Source: an uncultured Pelagibacteraceae bacterium (GTDB lineage: Bacteria; Pseudomonadota; Alphaproteobacteria; Pelagibacterales; AG-422-B15). From it: a DNA stretch of 64,000 nt. Below the pieces are notes generated by a model that had not been told where the DNA came from, did not search any database, and worked only from the letters and a program-made list of their open reading frames with translations. Of the stretch, positions 35,401-44,161 are shown one piece after another (within the stretch, counting starts at the first letter, position 1; every line of letters starts with the position of its first letter). The translations under genes and the position numbers were made by a program. The stretch spans positions 1-64,000 of the forward strand of contig CABYIR010000003.1 of assembly GCA_902518955.1 (NCBI GenBank). Direction: 5' to 3'.

Positions 35401-37435
35401 CACTGTCCGTAAAAGATGTATCAATGACTAAAGCATTAGAAGAAGCTTCAGTGTCAGAAGTTGGAGTAAATGTTCCTGTCCAAGTGATATTGTTACTCGT
35501 TGAAAGTGTTGAAAGTGATCCATTTGGCATTGAAACATCAGCATTAGCAAAGCCAGTTACTGATTCTGAAAAAACAATTGTAACTGAAGACGTTTCTCCA
35601 ATTTTCATCGCCGCATCACCAAATGATACTGAAGACACAGTGGGTCGAATTGTAGTTACAGAATAATTAGCGGTTGTTGATGATGAGGATGGAGCGTTGC
35701 CCGCAGTATCGGTATATGAAGTTGCTAATGTTAAAATATTTGATGTATCATCCGTACTTGATGTAGGCGTAAATATTCCTGTCCAAGTAATGTTATCACT
35801 TGATGACATTGTTGTAAGCGATCCATTTTGAACAGTGATATCATCACCACTACTAAAACTACTAACCGCTTCAGAAAAAACAAGAGTCACTGTCGTGGTT
35901 TCACCTGCATCCAAATCAGTATCCGCAAGAACAAAACTGCTTACAGAAGGTCTTATAGTTTCTACAGAATAATTTTCAGTAGTTGCAGAAGGCCCTGTAT
36001 TGCCACCTAAGTCTGTATAGGTTGTTGCCAAAGATAATATGTTTGATGAATCTTCAACACTTGATGAGGGTGTTAATGTTCCAGTCCAAGTAATGTTATC
36101 ACTAGTTGACATTGTTGTAAGAGATCCATTTTGAACAGTGATATCATCACCACTACTAAATCCTATAACCGCCTCAGAAAATACCAATGTTACAGTGGCT
36201 GTATCTCCTACTTTTAATACTGTATCTGATAATGTAAAACTTGATACAGTGACTGCTGTATTATCATATGTCCAATTAAATTGAGAAGCAGCAGAATTAT
36301 TATTTCCAGCATTATCTGTAAACTTACTTGCTTCTACATCTATTGTTGTTGAGCCTTCGCCAGAAGGTGTAAACGTCGCGGTGTAAACTGTAGAGCTTGA
36401 TGCTGAAAAATTTGATAAAGACCCGCCTGATACACTGATGTCGCCAACAGCAAAATTACTTGTAGCTTCACTTGAAGTAAATGTTAAAGCAATTGAGCTA
36501 TCGTTTGACGTGTCACCATCTGAAACCGTTGATGATGTAATCGCCATTGTTGGAGAAGTACTGTCATACGTCCAATTAAATTGGGATGCAGCAGTATTGC
36601 CATTTGAGGCTCCGTCTGTAAACACTCCTGCATTAACGTCAACCGTTGTAGTTCCATCACTACTTGGCGTAAAAGTTGCGGTATAAACTGTAGAGCTTGA
36701 TGCTGAAAAATTTGATAAAGACCCGCCTGATACACTGATGTCGCCAACAGCAAAATTACTTGTAGCTTCACTTGAAGTAAATGTTAAAGCAATTGAGCTA
36801 TCGTTTGACGTGTCACCATCTGACACTGTTGATGATGTAATAGCCATTGTTGGACTTGTTACATCGCCATCAAATCTTGAGGCAGGAACAATTGAGTAGG
36901 ATGTCCCTCCAGATGTATCTTCATAAAGTTTTAATACTGCGCCACCACCATTCTCATAATAATACACAGTTATTGAGTAAGCTTGGCCCCCAACTCCAGT
37001 CCATAATCCTGAGACATTATAATTTGATGGTCCTTGATCATGCCAATCGTCTAAAACAGTGGTTCCATCTATAATGACTTTAATTCCATCATCTACTCTT
37101 GCAGCAAATCTAATAGATGAAGAAACACCTGAGTCACCAGGGTGTGCATAAGTACCAGTAAATTTTACAATAACATCGTCTGATCGCCCTGAATCTAAAA
37201 CTTGTCCATTCCCCCAATCGTAATTCAAATCAGAAACAGTCCCAGATGATTGGACAGATGTATTATCTGGTGGATTAAAGTTAGGAGAGCCACCTCCTGA
37301 AGCACTTATAAAAGACTCATATGCTAGGTCCGCATATACGCTACTAGTTGAAATAAATATAAATAAAAAGACTAAAAATTTCTGCACAGCCAACATAAAG
37401 GCGAACATAACACTCAATGAAGTATTTTTATACAT
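31424..37435 (-). CDS. Giant secreted/surface protein: signal peptide + PA14-like domain + about 14 Ig-like repeats + C-terminal autotransporter beta-barrel
   Basis: 2003 aa. N-terminal hydrophobic signal; [23 protein letters not shown]...[33 protein letters not shown]14-like; repeated [36 protein letters not shown]...NWTYD modules; C-terminal alternating strands ending [10 protein letters not shown] (terminal Phe). Confidence 0.85.
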   Translation of the reverse strand: MYKNTSLSVMFAFMLAVQKFLVFLFIFISTSSVYADLAYESFISASGGGSPNFNPPDNTSVQSSGTVSDLNYDWGNGQVLDSGRSDDVIVKFTGTYAHPGDSGVSSSIRFAARVDDGIKVIIDGTTVLDDWHDQGPSNYNVSGLWTGVGGQAYSITVYYYENGGGAVLKLYEDTSGGTSYSIVPASRFDGDVTSPTMAITSSTVSDGDTSNDSSIALTFTSSEATSNFAVGDISVSGGSLSNFSASSSTVYTATFTPSSDGTTTVDVNAGVFTDGASNGNTAASQFNWTYDSTSPTMAITSSTVSDGDTSNDSSIALTFTSSEATSNFAVGDISVSGGSLSNFSASSSTVYTATFTPSGEGSTTIDVEASKFTDNAGNNNSAASQFNWTYDNTAVTVSSFTLSDTVLKVGDTATVTLVFSEAVIGFSSGDDITVQNGSLTTMSTSDNITWTGTLTPSSSVEDSSNILSLATTYTDLGGNTGPSATTENYSVETIRPSVSSFVLADTDLDAGETTTVTLVFSEAVSSFSSGDDITVQNGSLTTMSSSDNITWTGIFTPTSSTDDTSNILTLATSYTDTAGNAPSSSSTTANYSVTTIRPTVSSVSFGDAAMKIGETSSVTIVFSESVTGFANADVSMPNGSLSTLSTSNNITWTGTFTPTSDTEASSNALVIDTSFTDSDGNAMTSTYSSSNYVIDTKAPTVAINSSTVSDGVASNDGYIALTFTFSESVSDFVQDDLTVSGGVISDFTGSGTTYTANFTPTVLLIDTTIDIGTSKFTDSAGNSNSAAATQFNWTYDGEKPIMTITAQRYVYGWWYGGPRRGTLADLEDGGITNSRWINLTFKATEDIVGFTANDISVTANGSISHFSGSGDTYTARFHPSAESHSNLRDGVKAISVAEDLFTDSVGNTNFATLEFNYTSDRTQPEVQSATSTPNTFYRADYQNDIGIRRSNASSINVELVFGEEIIDAEISDIDTMNADVSNFSGSGTTYSYTLTPTNTSSNDEYVNAYSYQFGTDLAGNNASAYSFTNTGTLWEGIGYVYFISDKVAPSVIIESSTVSDGDASQDSSIALTFTTSEITTNFVSSDITVSGGSISNFSGSGTSYSATFTPSGQGATSIDVNAGAFTDEAGNNNTEANQFNWLYDTTPPSITISSSTVSSGSTTTDTSINLTFTLSESSTDFGLDDLTIANAQVSNFTGSGANYSAILTAISSSQTSVTVAANKFTDAAGFNNTVSNTFTWSYDGTAPLIAISSSTSGVTDGSVTNDSSIGLVFSISESVSNFAEGDITVSGGTISNFSGSGASYTATLTPSSNGATTVDVSAGTFTDGANNNIAASQFNWTYDSVAPTITITSSTVNDGDTSNDVSIVLTFTLSESSTNFVAGDISLSGGTLSSFIGSGTTYSARFKPSGDGATTIDVNAGSFTDIAGNNSAAASQFNWTYDSTSPSITISSSTVSSGSASNDTTISVAFSTSETTSNFTINDIKIDGGTLSNFSGSGTSYTVTVTPNADGYVYIDVEAGVFTDSSGNFSTAATRFVWTYDGTRPSVSITSSEVNNSSVSDDTSLSLTFTLSETATDFTVDDIVTTGGTISSFSGSGTSYTATFTPSGNGQKQIKVESGKFTDAVGNINEEAIFDWLYLASPFEDAESESVLKEQAGPTEVAMIQTRDTVLGRLSFIRNSGNRSHQGIKLSYNGSNEDLLKFVDIFGSKVNFAYDPILQWSIWTSGTVSYGDVETEGTKLGSKTKIKDLSFGFDRQISNDYLLGFGIHESRGENTVQFERSKVYSDSLSVSSYHNIALDNNEYVDLILTYGDIEIDGSRFANGTSTTHTFYRTGHYYNTSLGFNKIINYNNLSFNPYGRFSFGQIELGAYDESPGVEALHVDAQAVSTSSFVFGTDIRSMNEINLDKKVYKLSLVPVFDLSFEENLTRRSNVFVNYLANPDKVYVSRLDPSFDFKGRATLRLNSMLTSTNTDNTLSSDVAISAEKSSDKYSSYSLSLSLEYKF
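36384..36523 (-). repeat. Exact 140-bp repeat copy A in the autotransporter gene (partner 36684..36823, offset exactly 300 bp)
   Basis: Direct comparison of the + strand: taaactgtagagcttgatgctgaaaaatttgataaag...cgtttgacgtgtcaccatctga is identical at both positions. Confidence 0.95.
36684..36823 (-). repeat. Exact 140-bp repeat copy B (partner 36384..36523)
   Basis: Same string as copy A; mismatches at both flanks (36383/36683 and 36524/36824). Confidence 0.95.
36866..37327 (-). other. PA14-like N-terminal domain of the giant autotransporter
   Basis: aa 37-190: [30 protein letters not shown]...[21 protein letters not shown] matches PA14/GLEYA-type core patterns by eye. Confidence 0.65.
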
Positions 37436-37507
37436 AGTAATTAGTACTAATTACTATTTAAAGTAATCTCTTTTTTACATTTTTTATGAGAAGTCTTAAA
37501 GAATTTA

Positions 37508-37879
37508 CTAATACTTTTTTTTCAAAGGTAGTTGTGAATTTAACCATCCTTTATTACCTTCAAATCCATCAACAACATTAATGCATTTATAATCCTCATG
37601 ACTCAACATATCGGATGCCAAGGCGGATCGAACACCAGATTTACAAATAAATGCTATTTCAAACTCCTTTTCAATATTAAGACTAAGAATATCATTTACA
37701 AAATTACCATTTAAGGATCCTTCATTGTTTTTTATTGATACAAAATATGTCTTAAGACCAATTTGATCACCGTCTGGTTTGCCGACTGTCTCCCACTCTC
37801 GTTCAGTTCGAACATCAATTAAGATACATCTGCTATTATTACTATACTCAATTAGTTCATTTGGTGTCATCTCTTTCAT
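37508..37879 (-). CDS. Rhodanese-like domain protein
   Basis: CILIDVRTEREWETVGKPDG and catalytic-loop FICKSGVRSALASDML...VVDGFEGNKGW. Confidence 0.88.
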   Translation of the reverse strand: MKEMTPNELIEYSNNSRCILIDVRTEREWETVGKPDGDQIGLKTYFVSIKNNEGSLNGNFVNDILSLNIEKEFEIAFICKSGVRSALASDMLSHEDYKCINVVDGFEGNKGWLNSQLPLKKKY

Positions 37880-38532
37880 TATATTTTCCTCATTGTTGCT
37901 CTATAAAGTCGTCTAGGGAAACTTCCTTCTTCAAAAGTACTCATATCGAGTAATTCAAAGCCTCTCAACAATTTTTTAATTCTTTCCTTGGAAAAGAAAT
38001 GAACAATAAATCCATTGCTTTCATATAAATCTTCTCCTCGATGGATTCCATTTTGATAGTCTCCATCTTCTATATTTCTAACAGTAAATACATTTAACCC
38101 ACCCTGTTTAAGAACTCTATGAACTTCATTATTTAAATTCTCTATTTCTTCAAAAGTGAGAGCCATACAATATAACATATGGGAATAGCACCCATCGATG
38201 CTATTATCTTCGAAAGGAAGTCTTTCTCTAACATCGCAAAGCTGAGCGTTTACTCTATTTAGTAATTCAAACTCAGACACTTTTTCGCTAATTTTATTTA
38301 TACCTGAGGGACTATAATCTAATGCATGAACATAGATATCGTTTTTTGCAAATAAAAATGAGTCTCTTCCCTGGCCGGCGCCAAGTTCAATCATATTTTT
38401 TACATTATTTTTTTTAAAAATTTCTAGAGTATAGCTAGCGGGGTCGCTTGAACTTATACCAAACATCTCAGGCTTATTTGAGAAATTATTTTCCCAATGC
38501 TGAGATTGTTTGTTTAAAAGATCCTTGTCCAA
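37879..38532 (-). CDS. Class I SAM-dependent methyltransferase (TehB-like)
   Basis: MIELGAGQGRDSFLFAKNDIYVHALDYS motif I and SHMLYCMALTFEEIENLNNEVHRVLKQGGLNVFTVRN. Confidence 0.82.
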   Translation of the reverse strand: MDKDLLNKQSQHWENNFSNKPEMFGISSSDPASYTLEIFKKNNVKNMIELGAGQGRDSFLFAKNDIYVHALDYSPSGINKISEKVSEFELLNRVNAQLCDVRERLPFEDNSIDGCYSHMLYCMALTFEEIENLNNEVHRVLKQGGLNVFTVRNIEDGDYQNGIHRGEDLYESNGFIVHFFSKERIKKLLRGFELLDMSTFEEGSFPRRLYRATMRKI

Positions 38533-38533
38533 A

Positions 38534-39193
38534 TTATTTTGATGGATCAGGAACTTTTCTTAAATAAGGCTTTACTGTTTCCCATCCATCAGGATAGATT
38601 TCTTTTGCCTGTTCGTCTTTAACAGCTGGAAGAATTACGACATCCTCACCTTTTTGCCAGTTTGCAGGTGTAGCAACTTTATGATTTGCTGTCAGTTGCA
38701 TTGAGTCAATAGCTCTCAAGATTTCATTAAAATTTCGTCCTGTTGCCATTGGATAAGTTAAAAATAATCCAATTCTTTTATCAGGTCTAATAACGAATAC
38801 CGTTCTCACTGTCTCATTATCAACTGCGGTACGACCCATTGAAGATTCTCCTGCATCTCCTTCAAGCATATTGAATAATTTTGCAATTTTTAAATCTTCA
38901 TCAGCTATGATTGGATAGTTCGGCTTAATACCAGCAACATCTTCGATATCGTTTAGCCAATTTTTATGGTCTTCAACTCCATCAACACTTAAACCAATAA
39001 CTTTCACATTTCTTGCATCAAAATCTCTTTTCATGTGAGCTAATGAGCCAAGTTCAGTTGTACAAACAGGTGTGAAATCTTTTGGATGAGAAAATAATAC
39101 ACCCCAACTGTCTCCAAGCCATTCGTGAAACGATATGTCGCCTTCTGATGTTTTAGCTTCAAAGTCAGGGCACATACTATTTATTTTTAACAT
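38534..39193 (-). CDS. Prx6-type (1-Cys) peroxiredoxin
   Basis: LFSHPKDFTPVCTTELGSLA, PIIADEDLKIAKLFNMLE, RTVFVIRPDKRIGLFLTYPMATGRNFNEILRAIDSMQLT. Confidence 0.93.
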   Translation of the reverse strand: MLKINSMCPDFEAKTSEGDISFHEWLGDSWGVLFSHPKDFTPVCTTELGSLAHMKRDFDARNVKVIGLSVDGVEDHKNWLNDIEDVAGIKPNYPIIADEDLKIAKLFNMLEGDAGESSMGRTAVDNETVRTVFVIRPDKRIGLFLTYPMATGRNFNEILRAIDSMQLTANHKVATPANWQKGEDVVILPAVKDEQAKEIYPDGWETVKPYLRKVPDPSK

Positions 39194-39396
39194 ATTCTAA
39201 CTCCTCTTATTGTTTAGAATTATTGTAATCTACAAGTTTATATTTTAAAAGTATTCAAGTTCAATATCAGGAATTAAAATCAAGTATTTTTTGGTTATTT
39301 TCATGGAATATTATACTTAAATATTCAGAGTATCCATTTAAGTCTTAAAAATTGAAAAATTGTTTTAATTTATCGAATATTAAGTAGTCTTTAGTA

Positions 39397-40092
39397 ATGA
39401 TTTTTGAACAATTATTTGACGATAAATCATCTACATATACCTACATCATTTCAAGTGGCAAAGGACGGGAAGCATTAATTATCGATCCAGTAATAGAACA
39501 TTCAGATTATTATATTAAAATTTTAGATAAATTAGAATTAAGTCTCGTGAAGGTAATTGATACACATATCCATGCTGATCATATAACAGCATTAAATGAA
39601 CTAAGTAAAAGAACAGGTTGCGCTAAAGTGATGGGAGAAAATTCAAAATCTGAAGTTATTGATTTTAAAGTTAAAGATGAGGAAACAGTTAATATTGAAA
39701 ATATTGAATTAAAGGCAATTTACACACCTGGCCATACCGATGACTCATATTGCTTTATTATGAAAGATAGAATATTCACAGGTGATACTCTTTTAATTAA
39801 CGGGACAGGTCGAACAGATTTTCAAAATGGCAGTCCTCATGATGCATATCATTCGTTATTCGATCGTGTTCTAAGCCTGCCAGATGAAACAATCGTATAT
39901 CCTGCTCATGATTATAATCAAAAACGATCATCAACAATTGGTGATGAAAAGAAGAATAACCCGAGACTTCAAGTAAATAACGCAGATGAATATGCCGAGA
40001 TCATGAATAATTTAAATTTAGCAAATCCTAAAATGATGGACATTGCGGTTCCAGCAAATTTAAAAGGTGTCACCTTGAAAGAATTGGATTAA
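39397..40092 (+). CDS. MBL-fold protein, ETHE1/persulfide dioxygenase-like
   Basis: IDTHIHADHITALNEL, YTPGHTDDSYCFIMKDRIFTGDTLLINGTGRTDFQNGSPHDAYHSLFDRVLSLPDETIVYPAHDYN; GRTDFQ and THxHADH are typical of this family. Confidence 0.85.
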   Translation: MIFEQLFDDKSSTYTYIISSGKGREALIIDPVIEHSDYYIKILDKLELSLVKVIDTHIHADHITALNELSKRTGCAKVMGENSKSEVIDFKVKDEETVNIENIELKAIYTPGHTDDSYCFIMKDRIFTGDTLLINGTGRTDFQNGSPHDAYHSLFDRVLSLPDETIVYPAHDYNQKRSSTIGDEKKNNPRLQVNNADEYAEIMNNLNLANPKMMDIAVPANLKGVTLKELD

Positions 40093-40098
40093 AATACC

Positions 40099-40722
40099 CT
40101 AATCTCTTTGAATAGAATTATCATACAATTTAATAACTTTCAGATAATAAACGACATAGACCATCGAAACCAATGGATATATCAGAACTGGTCCCATTAA
40201 ATAAATATAAATGCCAATACTTGGTATAAATGCAAATACTTCAAACATAATGTATATCAAATGAGTCAAGCCAAGAATTCCTGCTGTTTTCCACCAGCCA
40301 GCAGAATGAATAAGAGATCTCGATCTTGAAAACGCTTCTCTCACATTCATATTTTGATCAATAATTAAATAAAATATAAACGACCATACAATGATTAAAT
40401 ATATGCCAGGAAGTAAAAATATTATGAGTCCCATTACAATTGCTAAACAACTGATAATAGACGCAAACAATAAAGGGCCAAAATTTTGGAATCCTTTAGC
40501 GTAAATAGATCCGAACTTTGGGTGCTTGCCTTTGGCGATTTGAATTAAGAAATGATAATACCCCCCAAGAAGAGCTGGTAAGGCAAGGATACCAACAACT
40601 GTAATACCTAGAAGAATTGAACTTACAATATAAAGAAGAGTATTGACTAAGATCAGAAAATAATTTTTAGCACCCAGTTTGAAACCCTCATAAAAGGTTT
40701 CTATAATTGAGATATTTGTCAT
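40099..40722 (-). CDS. Multi-TM membrane protein of unknown function
   Basis: 207 aa, several hydrophobic helices; intact ORF. Confidence 0.7.
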   Translation of the reverse strand: MTNISIIETFYEGFKLGAKNYFLILVNTLLYIVSSILLGITVVGILALPALLGGYYHFLIQIAKGKHPKFGSIYAKGFQNFGPLLFASIISCLAIVMGLIIFLLPGIYLIIVWSFIFYLIIDQNMNVREAFSRSRSLIHSAGWWKTAGILGLTHLIYIMFEVFAFIPSIGIYIYLMGPVLIYPLVSMVYVVYYLKVIKLYDNSIQRD

Positions 40723-40727
40723 TCGAT

Positions 40728-41144
40728 TTAAATATAGATTTTATTGGATAGCCCCAATATAAGTACTATTGATGATATAAGTGTAAATGTATTAATTCCA
40801 AGATCAGTAATTGAATTCTTCGCAGTTATATTTTTATCAATCTTTTTAAAATAAAATAGAAGATCATAAATAAAAAGAAAGAGTCCAAGAAGAAATATTA
40901 AATTATAATAGATAAATCCACCTTCTGGTCCATTTGGTCGAAAAACCATGTAAATACCAATTAAGAAAAATGAAGCTATAAAAGTCCCAAAACATCGAAT
41001 AATATAGATGCTGCTTTCATCCATATTAAATTCCTTAGCCATTCCATGAGGTGCCAAAAGAGCTCTATAAGAAAAAACACCAAATAAGCCAGTTACGAGT
41101 AAATGTAGGACAAGAAGATAGATATTGTTAAAATTTTCAATCAT
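40728..41144 (-). CDS. Small multi-TM membrane protein of unknown function
   Basis: 138 aa with four predicted hydrophobic segments. Confidence 0.65.
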   Translation of the reverse strand: MIENFNNIYLLVLHLLVTGLFGVFSYRALLAPHGMAKEFNMDESSIYIIRCFGTFIASFFLIGIYMVFRPNGPEGGFIYYNLIFLLGLFLFIYDLLFYFKKIDKNITAKNSITDLGINTFTLISSIVLILGLSNKIYI

Positions 41145-41253
41145 TCTTAACTATAATTGAGTTATAAAAAAAAGACAAATCACTCATTGATTTACCGCAA
41201 AATAAGGCTAATTATTGTTTATGAACTTTTTCAAAAATTTATGGGGCTTGATA

Positions 41254-41499
41254 ATGAACCCGAATATCAACCCTCTGAGCAATATAACTAATCTCAAGGT
41301 TAGACATATGATCATGCAAATCCTTGCGTTTATGTGGAGCGGTGTATTCTCTCTCTATATCGTTGATAGCCTTTATGTCTTTGGAATTACCGCGATAGCC
41401 CATGCCTTACTTATTGCTGCAATTGTTGTTACGGCATATGTCTTTTATACAGCAAAAAATAAGCCTCAAGTATTTGATGGCAAATCTGGAAAACAATAA
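41254..41499 (+). CDS. Small membrane protein of unknown function
   Basis: ORF track starts at 41215; MNPNINPLSNITNLKVRHMIMQILAFMWSGVFS at 41254 looks like the natural start; two TM segments. Confidence 0.6.
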   Translation: MNPNINPLSNITNLKVRHMIMQILAFMWSGVFSLYIVDSLYVFGITAIAHALLIAAIVVTAYVFYTAKNKPQVFDGKSGKQ

Positions 41500-41559
41500 A
41501 ACTAAACTGTACTATAATCGAATAGCAAAAAAGACTGACTTAAATATAATTAAGTTAGT

Positions 41560-42132
41560 ATGAAAAGATTCTTTATTGTTTATGGCCATTATGATGATAA
41601 CTCGTTTAACGCAGCGATAAGAGATACATTTATTGAAAGCGCTCAAGAATCTGGTCATCGCATCGATTTATTAGATCTATATAAAGAAAATTTTAATCCA
41701 GTATTTGCCGGCGAAGAACCTGACACTGAAGTTCTTGATCATAGAAAAAGAATTGAGGCTTGTGATACAATCGTTCTCATTGCTCCAATCTGGAATTTTA
41801 GAATGCCAGCTATACTAGAAGGTTGGATAGATAAAGTTTTAGCACCTCCATGGGCGTTTACCTTCAAACAGTTGGTAGGAAACTATGGCTACCCTCTTGG
41901 AAATCTAAAAGATAAAAAAGCAATTATATTTTGCACATATGGATCCCCAAGGCTGGCGATCACAACATTCTTCTTAAATTTACCAATAAGAAGATTAAAA
42001 AGAGGAGTTTTTCATATCTGTGGTATTAGAAATATTATTTACAAAAGATATTTTGCAGTTCCTTTTGTCGAGAAAAAGACAAGAATGAAGTTTCTTGAAG
42101 ATGTAAAAAAAACAGCAGCAAAAAAAAATTAA
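41560..42132 (+). CDS. Flavodoxin-fold NAD(P)H oxidoreductase (KefF/MdaB-like)
   Basis: FFIVYGHYDDNSFNAAIRDTFIESAQESGHRIDLLDLYKENFNPVF...IVLIAPIWNFRMPAILEGWIDKVLAPPWAFTF. Confidence 0.87.
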   Translation: MKRFFIVYGHYDDNSFNAAIRDTFIESAQESGHRIDLLDLYKENFNPVFAGEEPDTEVLDHRKRIEACDTIVLIAPIWNFRMPAILEGWIDKVLAPPWAFTFKQLVGNYGYPLGNLKDKKAIIFCTYGSPRLAITTFFLNLPIRRLKRGVFHICGIRNIIYKRYFAVPFVEKKTRMKFLEDVKKTAAKKN

Positions 42133-42320
42133 ACGCCTTCTTCTATCGTATTTTCTATTTTCATTAAGATTGGTCTTCCATCATGAGCTGAGTTCAATGG
42201 TATAATTTTACCTTCATATCTAGCACATAAGGTTGGAGCATTTTGTTTTTTATCTCCCATTGATACTTCTAGATCTACAATCACTAATTCTACATCCTCT
42301 AAAACTTTTAAAATTTTCAT
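42129..42320 (-). CDS. Small protein of unknown function (63 aa)
   Basis: Intact ORF in a gap otherwise lacking coding potential; MKILKVLEDVELVIVDLEVSMGDKKQNAPTLCARYEGKIIPLNSAHDGRPILMKIENTIEEGV; overlaps stop of convergent gene. Confidence 0.5.
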   Translation of the reverse strand: MKILKVLEDVELVIVDLEVSMGDKKQNAPTLCARYEGKIIPLNSAHDGRPILMKIENTIEEGV

Positions 42321-42333
42321 ATATTGAACTCCT

Positions 42334-42747
42334 TTATAAATTATTTATAATGATGGCACTAATTGCACTTATTAACTGAATAAGAAAAATTAATACAGAT
42401 ATTAAGTGAAACCTTTTAAAAACTTTTTCAGATTCCATTACGCCATCATTAAACTGATCACGATGAAGATTAATTTTTGGAGTAATTATATATGTATTAA
42501 TAAGAAATAAGATTGAAATGAAAACTGAGATTAATATGAGTAACTGATCTCTAATATAAATAGACAACAAAAGAGCGACAAATGATAATATAAAGCCATA
42601 TAGAAACATTCTTGGAAATATAAATCTTAAGAAGTTTCTTGAGTTTATTTCATCGAGTGTTTTGAAGACCGAAGGTGTTACAACACTCATAAAAAATATC
42701 ATGAAACCTACTATGAGACTGTATACAAAGTTTAAAGCTAAAATCAT
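42334..42747 (-). CDS. DUF4149-like membrane protein
   Basis: VVTPSVFKTLDEINSRNFLRFIFPRMFLYG and INTYIITPKINLHRDQF... pattern with four TMs. Confidence 0.65.
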   Translation of the reverse strand: MILALNFVYSLIVGFMIFFMSVVTPSVFKTLDEINSRNFLRFIFPRMFLYGFILSFVALLLSIYIRDQLLILISVFISILFLINTYIITPKINLHRDQFNDGVMESEKVFKRFHLISVLIFLIQLISAISAIIINNL

Positions 42748-42792
42748 TTCAATGAAGTAATATTAAATTAGAAAAATACAATAGGTGTATTT

Positions 42793-44118
42793 TTATTTAC
42801 TAGGACAAGGAAAAAAAGTTTCGACTTGATTGGGCATAAAATATCTGGCTCTTGGCATATATGGACCCATTACCTTCCTTAGCTGATCTTGTCTTTCCAC
42901 TTTTTGAATAGAATGTTCAAAATTATCAGATGGTAATAAATGCCTAAATTGAATAATCGTCACATCATCATCAAACATACCATCTCCATCGTCAGCCATT
43001 GGCAGCCATGCCATGCCACATTCATTTACTGCATTTCGTGGACGATCCTCTACTCTACTAATGACAATTGTATAAAATCCATTTTTATCAGTTGGCACTT
43101 CTTCATCAAACAAACAATCGTTTACTCGAGTATTCACAAAACTTTGATTAGAACAAAGAGACCAATATCGAACATCAGATTGATCAACTTCAGTTGTACC
43201 ATCATATGTTTGTAATGCAATCGGTGCTTTACCTCTTATGATTAAAACCTTTCCATGCTTTCTGTTTAAAATAGTCCGAATATACTGATTGTCTAAATTG
43301 GGATAAAAACCTCCCTCACTTCGTGGTGCATTAGAATCAATCTTACCAGTATACATTCCAATTAAACTTTTACGGTCAAGTTGAATAAACCATTTAGGTG
43401 GATTGTGTGCAGGCCATGTATCAGGCTTGTCAGGTTGCGAAGTTAATCGTCTATACTCATTTGGTGGAATTCCAAGCGCATCAAATGACACTTGAAGTGG
43501 TTGACTAGAATTAAGTGCTTCACACGTTTGTTTGCCTGTTAATTTTGTTCCATCTGCTAATGTTAATACAGGCTGAGGTAGTTTTACTCCTCCTGTAACA
43601 TCAATATTTTGATCTGGTAAATAAACTCTATAGACAATTGACTGTTGTTTTTTTCTATATTCTGGAGAATAAAGAATGTTGCCAGTTTTATCTCCCAAAG
43701 TTTCTTTTGTTTTTGTAGAAGGAGTTTCATTAAGCACTTCTATTGAGTAAGAACGGTAAAAATCAGATCGTTTATTACCAGGTATAAATGGATTAGTAGC
43801 CTCTGATTGGATTTGATAATCAGTTAATGATGCAATTGGCTTACCTCTTTCATTATAGCTAAAGAAAGACATATAGCGTGAGTATGGATAATCACCTTTA
43901 ATTTCTAAAGTGGAACCGTCTGGCATAGAAAATACAGCCGCCCAATAATATACATTCGAGTCAGGGTATGCGATGTTAATATACGGATCAGAACTAATTG
44001 GTCCACGGGCCCAAAAACAATCACGCGGTCCAGGTATTTCAATATCAGCAAGCACTTGACCAATTGAAACAAAATAAAAAAATAAGAGAAATAAAATACG
44101 CATATCAAAAACGTACAC
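42793..44118 (-). CDS. Secreted protein of unknown function
   Basis: 441 aa, signal peptide MRILFLLFFYFVSIGQVLA then DIEIPGPRDCFWARGPISSDPYINIAYPDSNVYYWAAVF...; intact ORF. Confidence 0.7.
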   Translation of the reverse strand: MYVFDMRILFLLFFYFVSIGQVLADIEIPGPRDCFWARGPISSDPYINIAYPDSNVYYWAAVFSMPDGSTLEIKGDYPYSRYMSFFSYNERGKPIASLTDYQIQSEATNPFIPGNKRSDFYRSYSIEVLNETPSTKTKETLGDKTGNILYSPEYRKKQQSIVYRVYLPDQNIDVTGGVKLPQPVLTLADGTKLTGKQTCEALNSSQPLQVSFDALGIPPNEYRRLTSQPDKPDTWPAHNPPKWFIQLDRKSLIGMYTGKIDSNAPRSEGGFYPNLDNQYIRTILNRKHGKVLIIRGKAPIALQTYDGTTEVDQSDVRYWSLCSNQSFVNTRVNDCLFDEEVPTDKNGFYTIVISRVEDRPRNAVNECGMAWLPMADDGDGMFDDDVTIIQFRHLLPSDNFEHSIQKVERQDQLRKVMGPYMPRARYFMPNQVETFFPCPSK

Positions 44119-44161
44119 TACAAATATTGAAAATTAAATAACATTCAGCATAATATACTTC

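Noticed and set aside
32997-36686. Many + strand ORFs of 60-89 aa (e.g. 32997-33233, 33444-33713, 34821-35012, 35424-35666, 36438-36686)
   Set aside because: Antisense to the repeat-rich autotransporter gene; they recur because the repeat does, and lack independent coding signals.
33985-36771. Minus-strand alternate-frame ORFs (33985-34191, 34564-34752, 34762-34953, 35029-35211, 36484-36771)
   Set aside because: Out-of-frame readings within the 2003-aa gene with low-complexity Gln/Leu-rich translation.
32500-36865. Regularly spaced repeats that could resemble a repeat array such as CRISPR
   Set aside because: Period of ~300 bp, in-frame, diverged, and fully explained by protein Ig-like modules; no short repeat/spacer structure.
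42940-43215. 91-aa + ORF antisense to the secreted 441-aa protein
   Set aside because: Ile/His-rich shadow translation; the minus-strand gene has a signal peptide and better composition.
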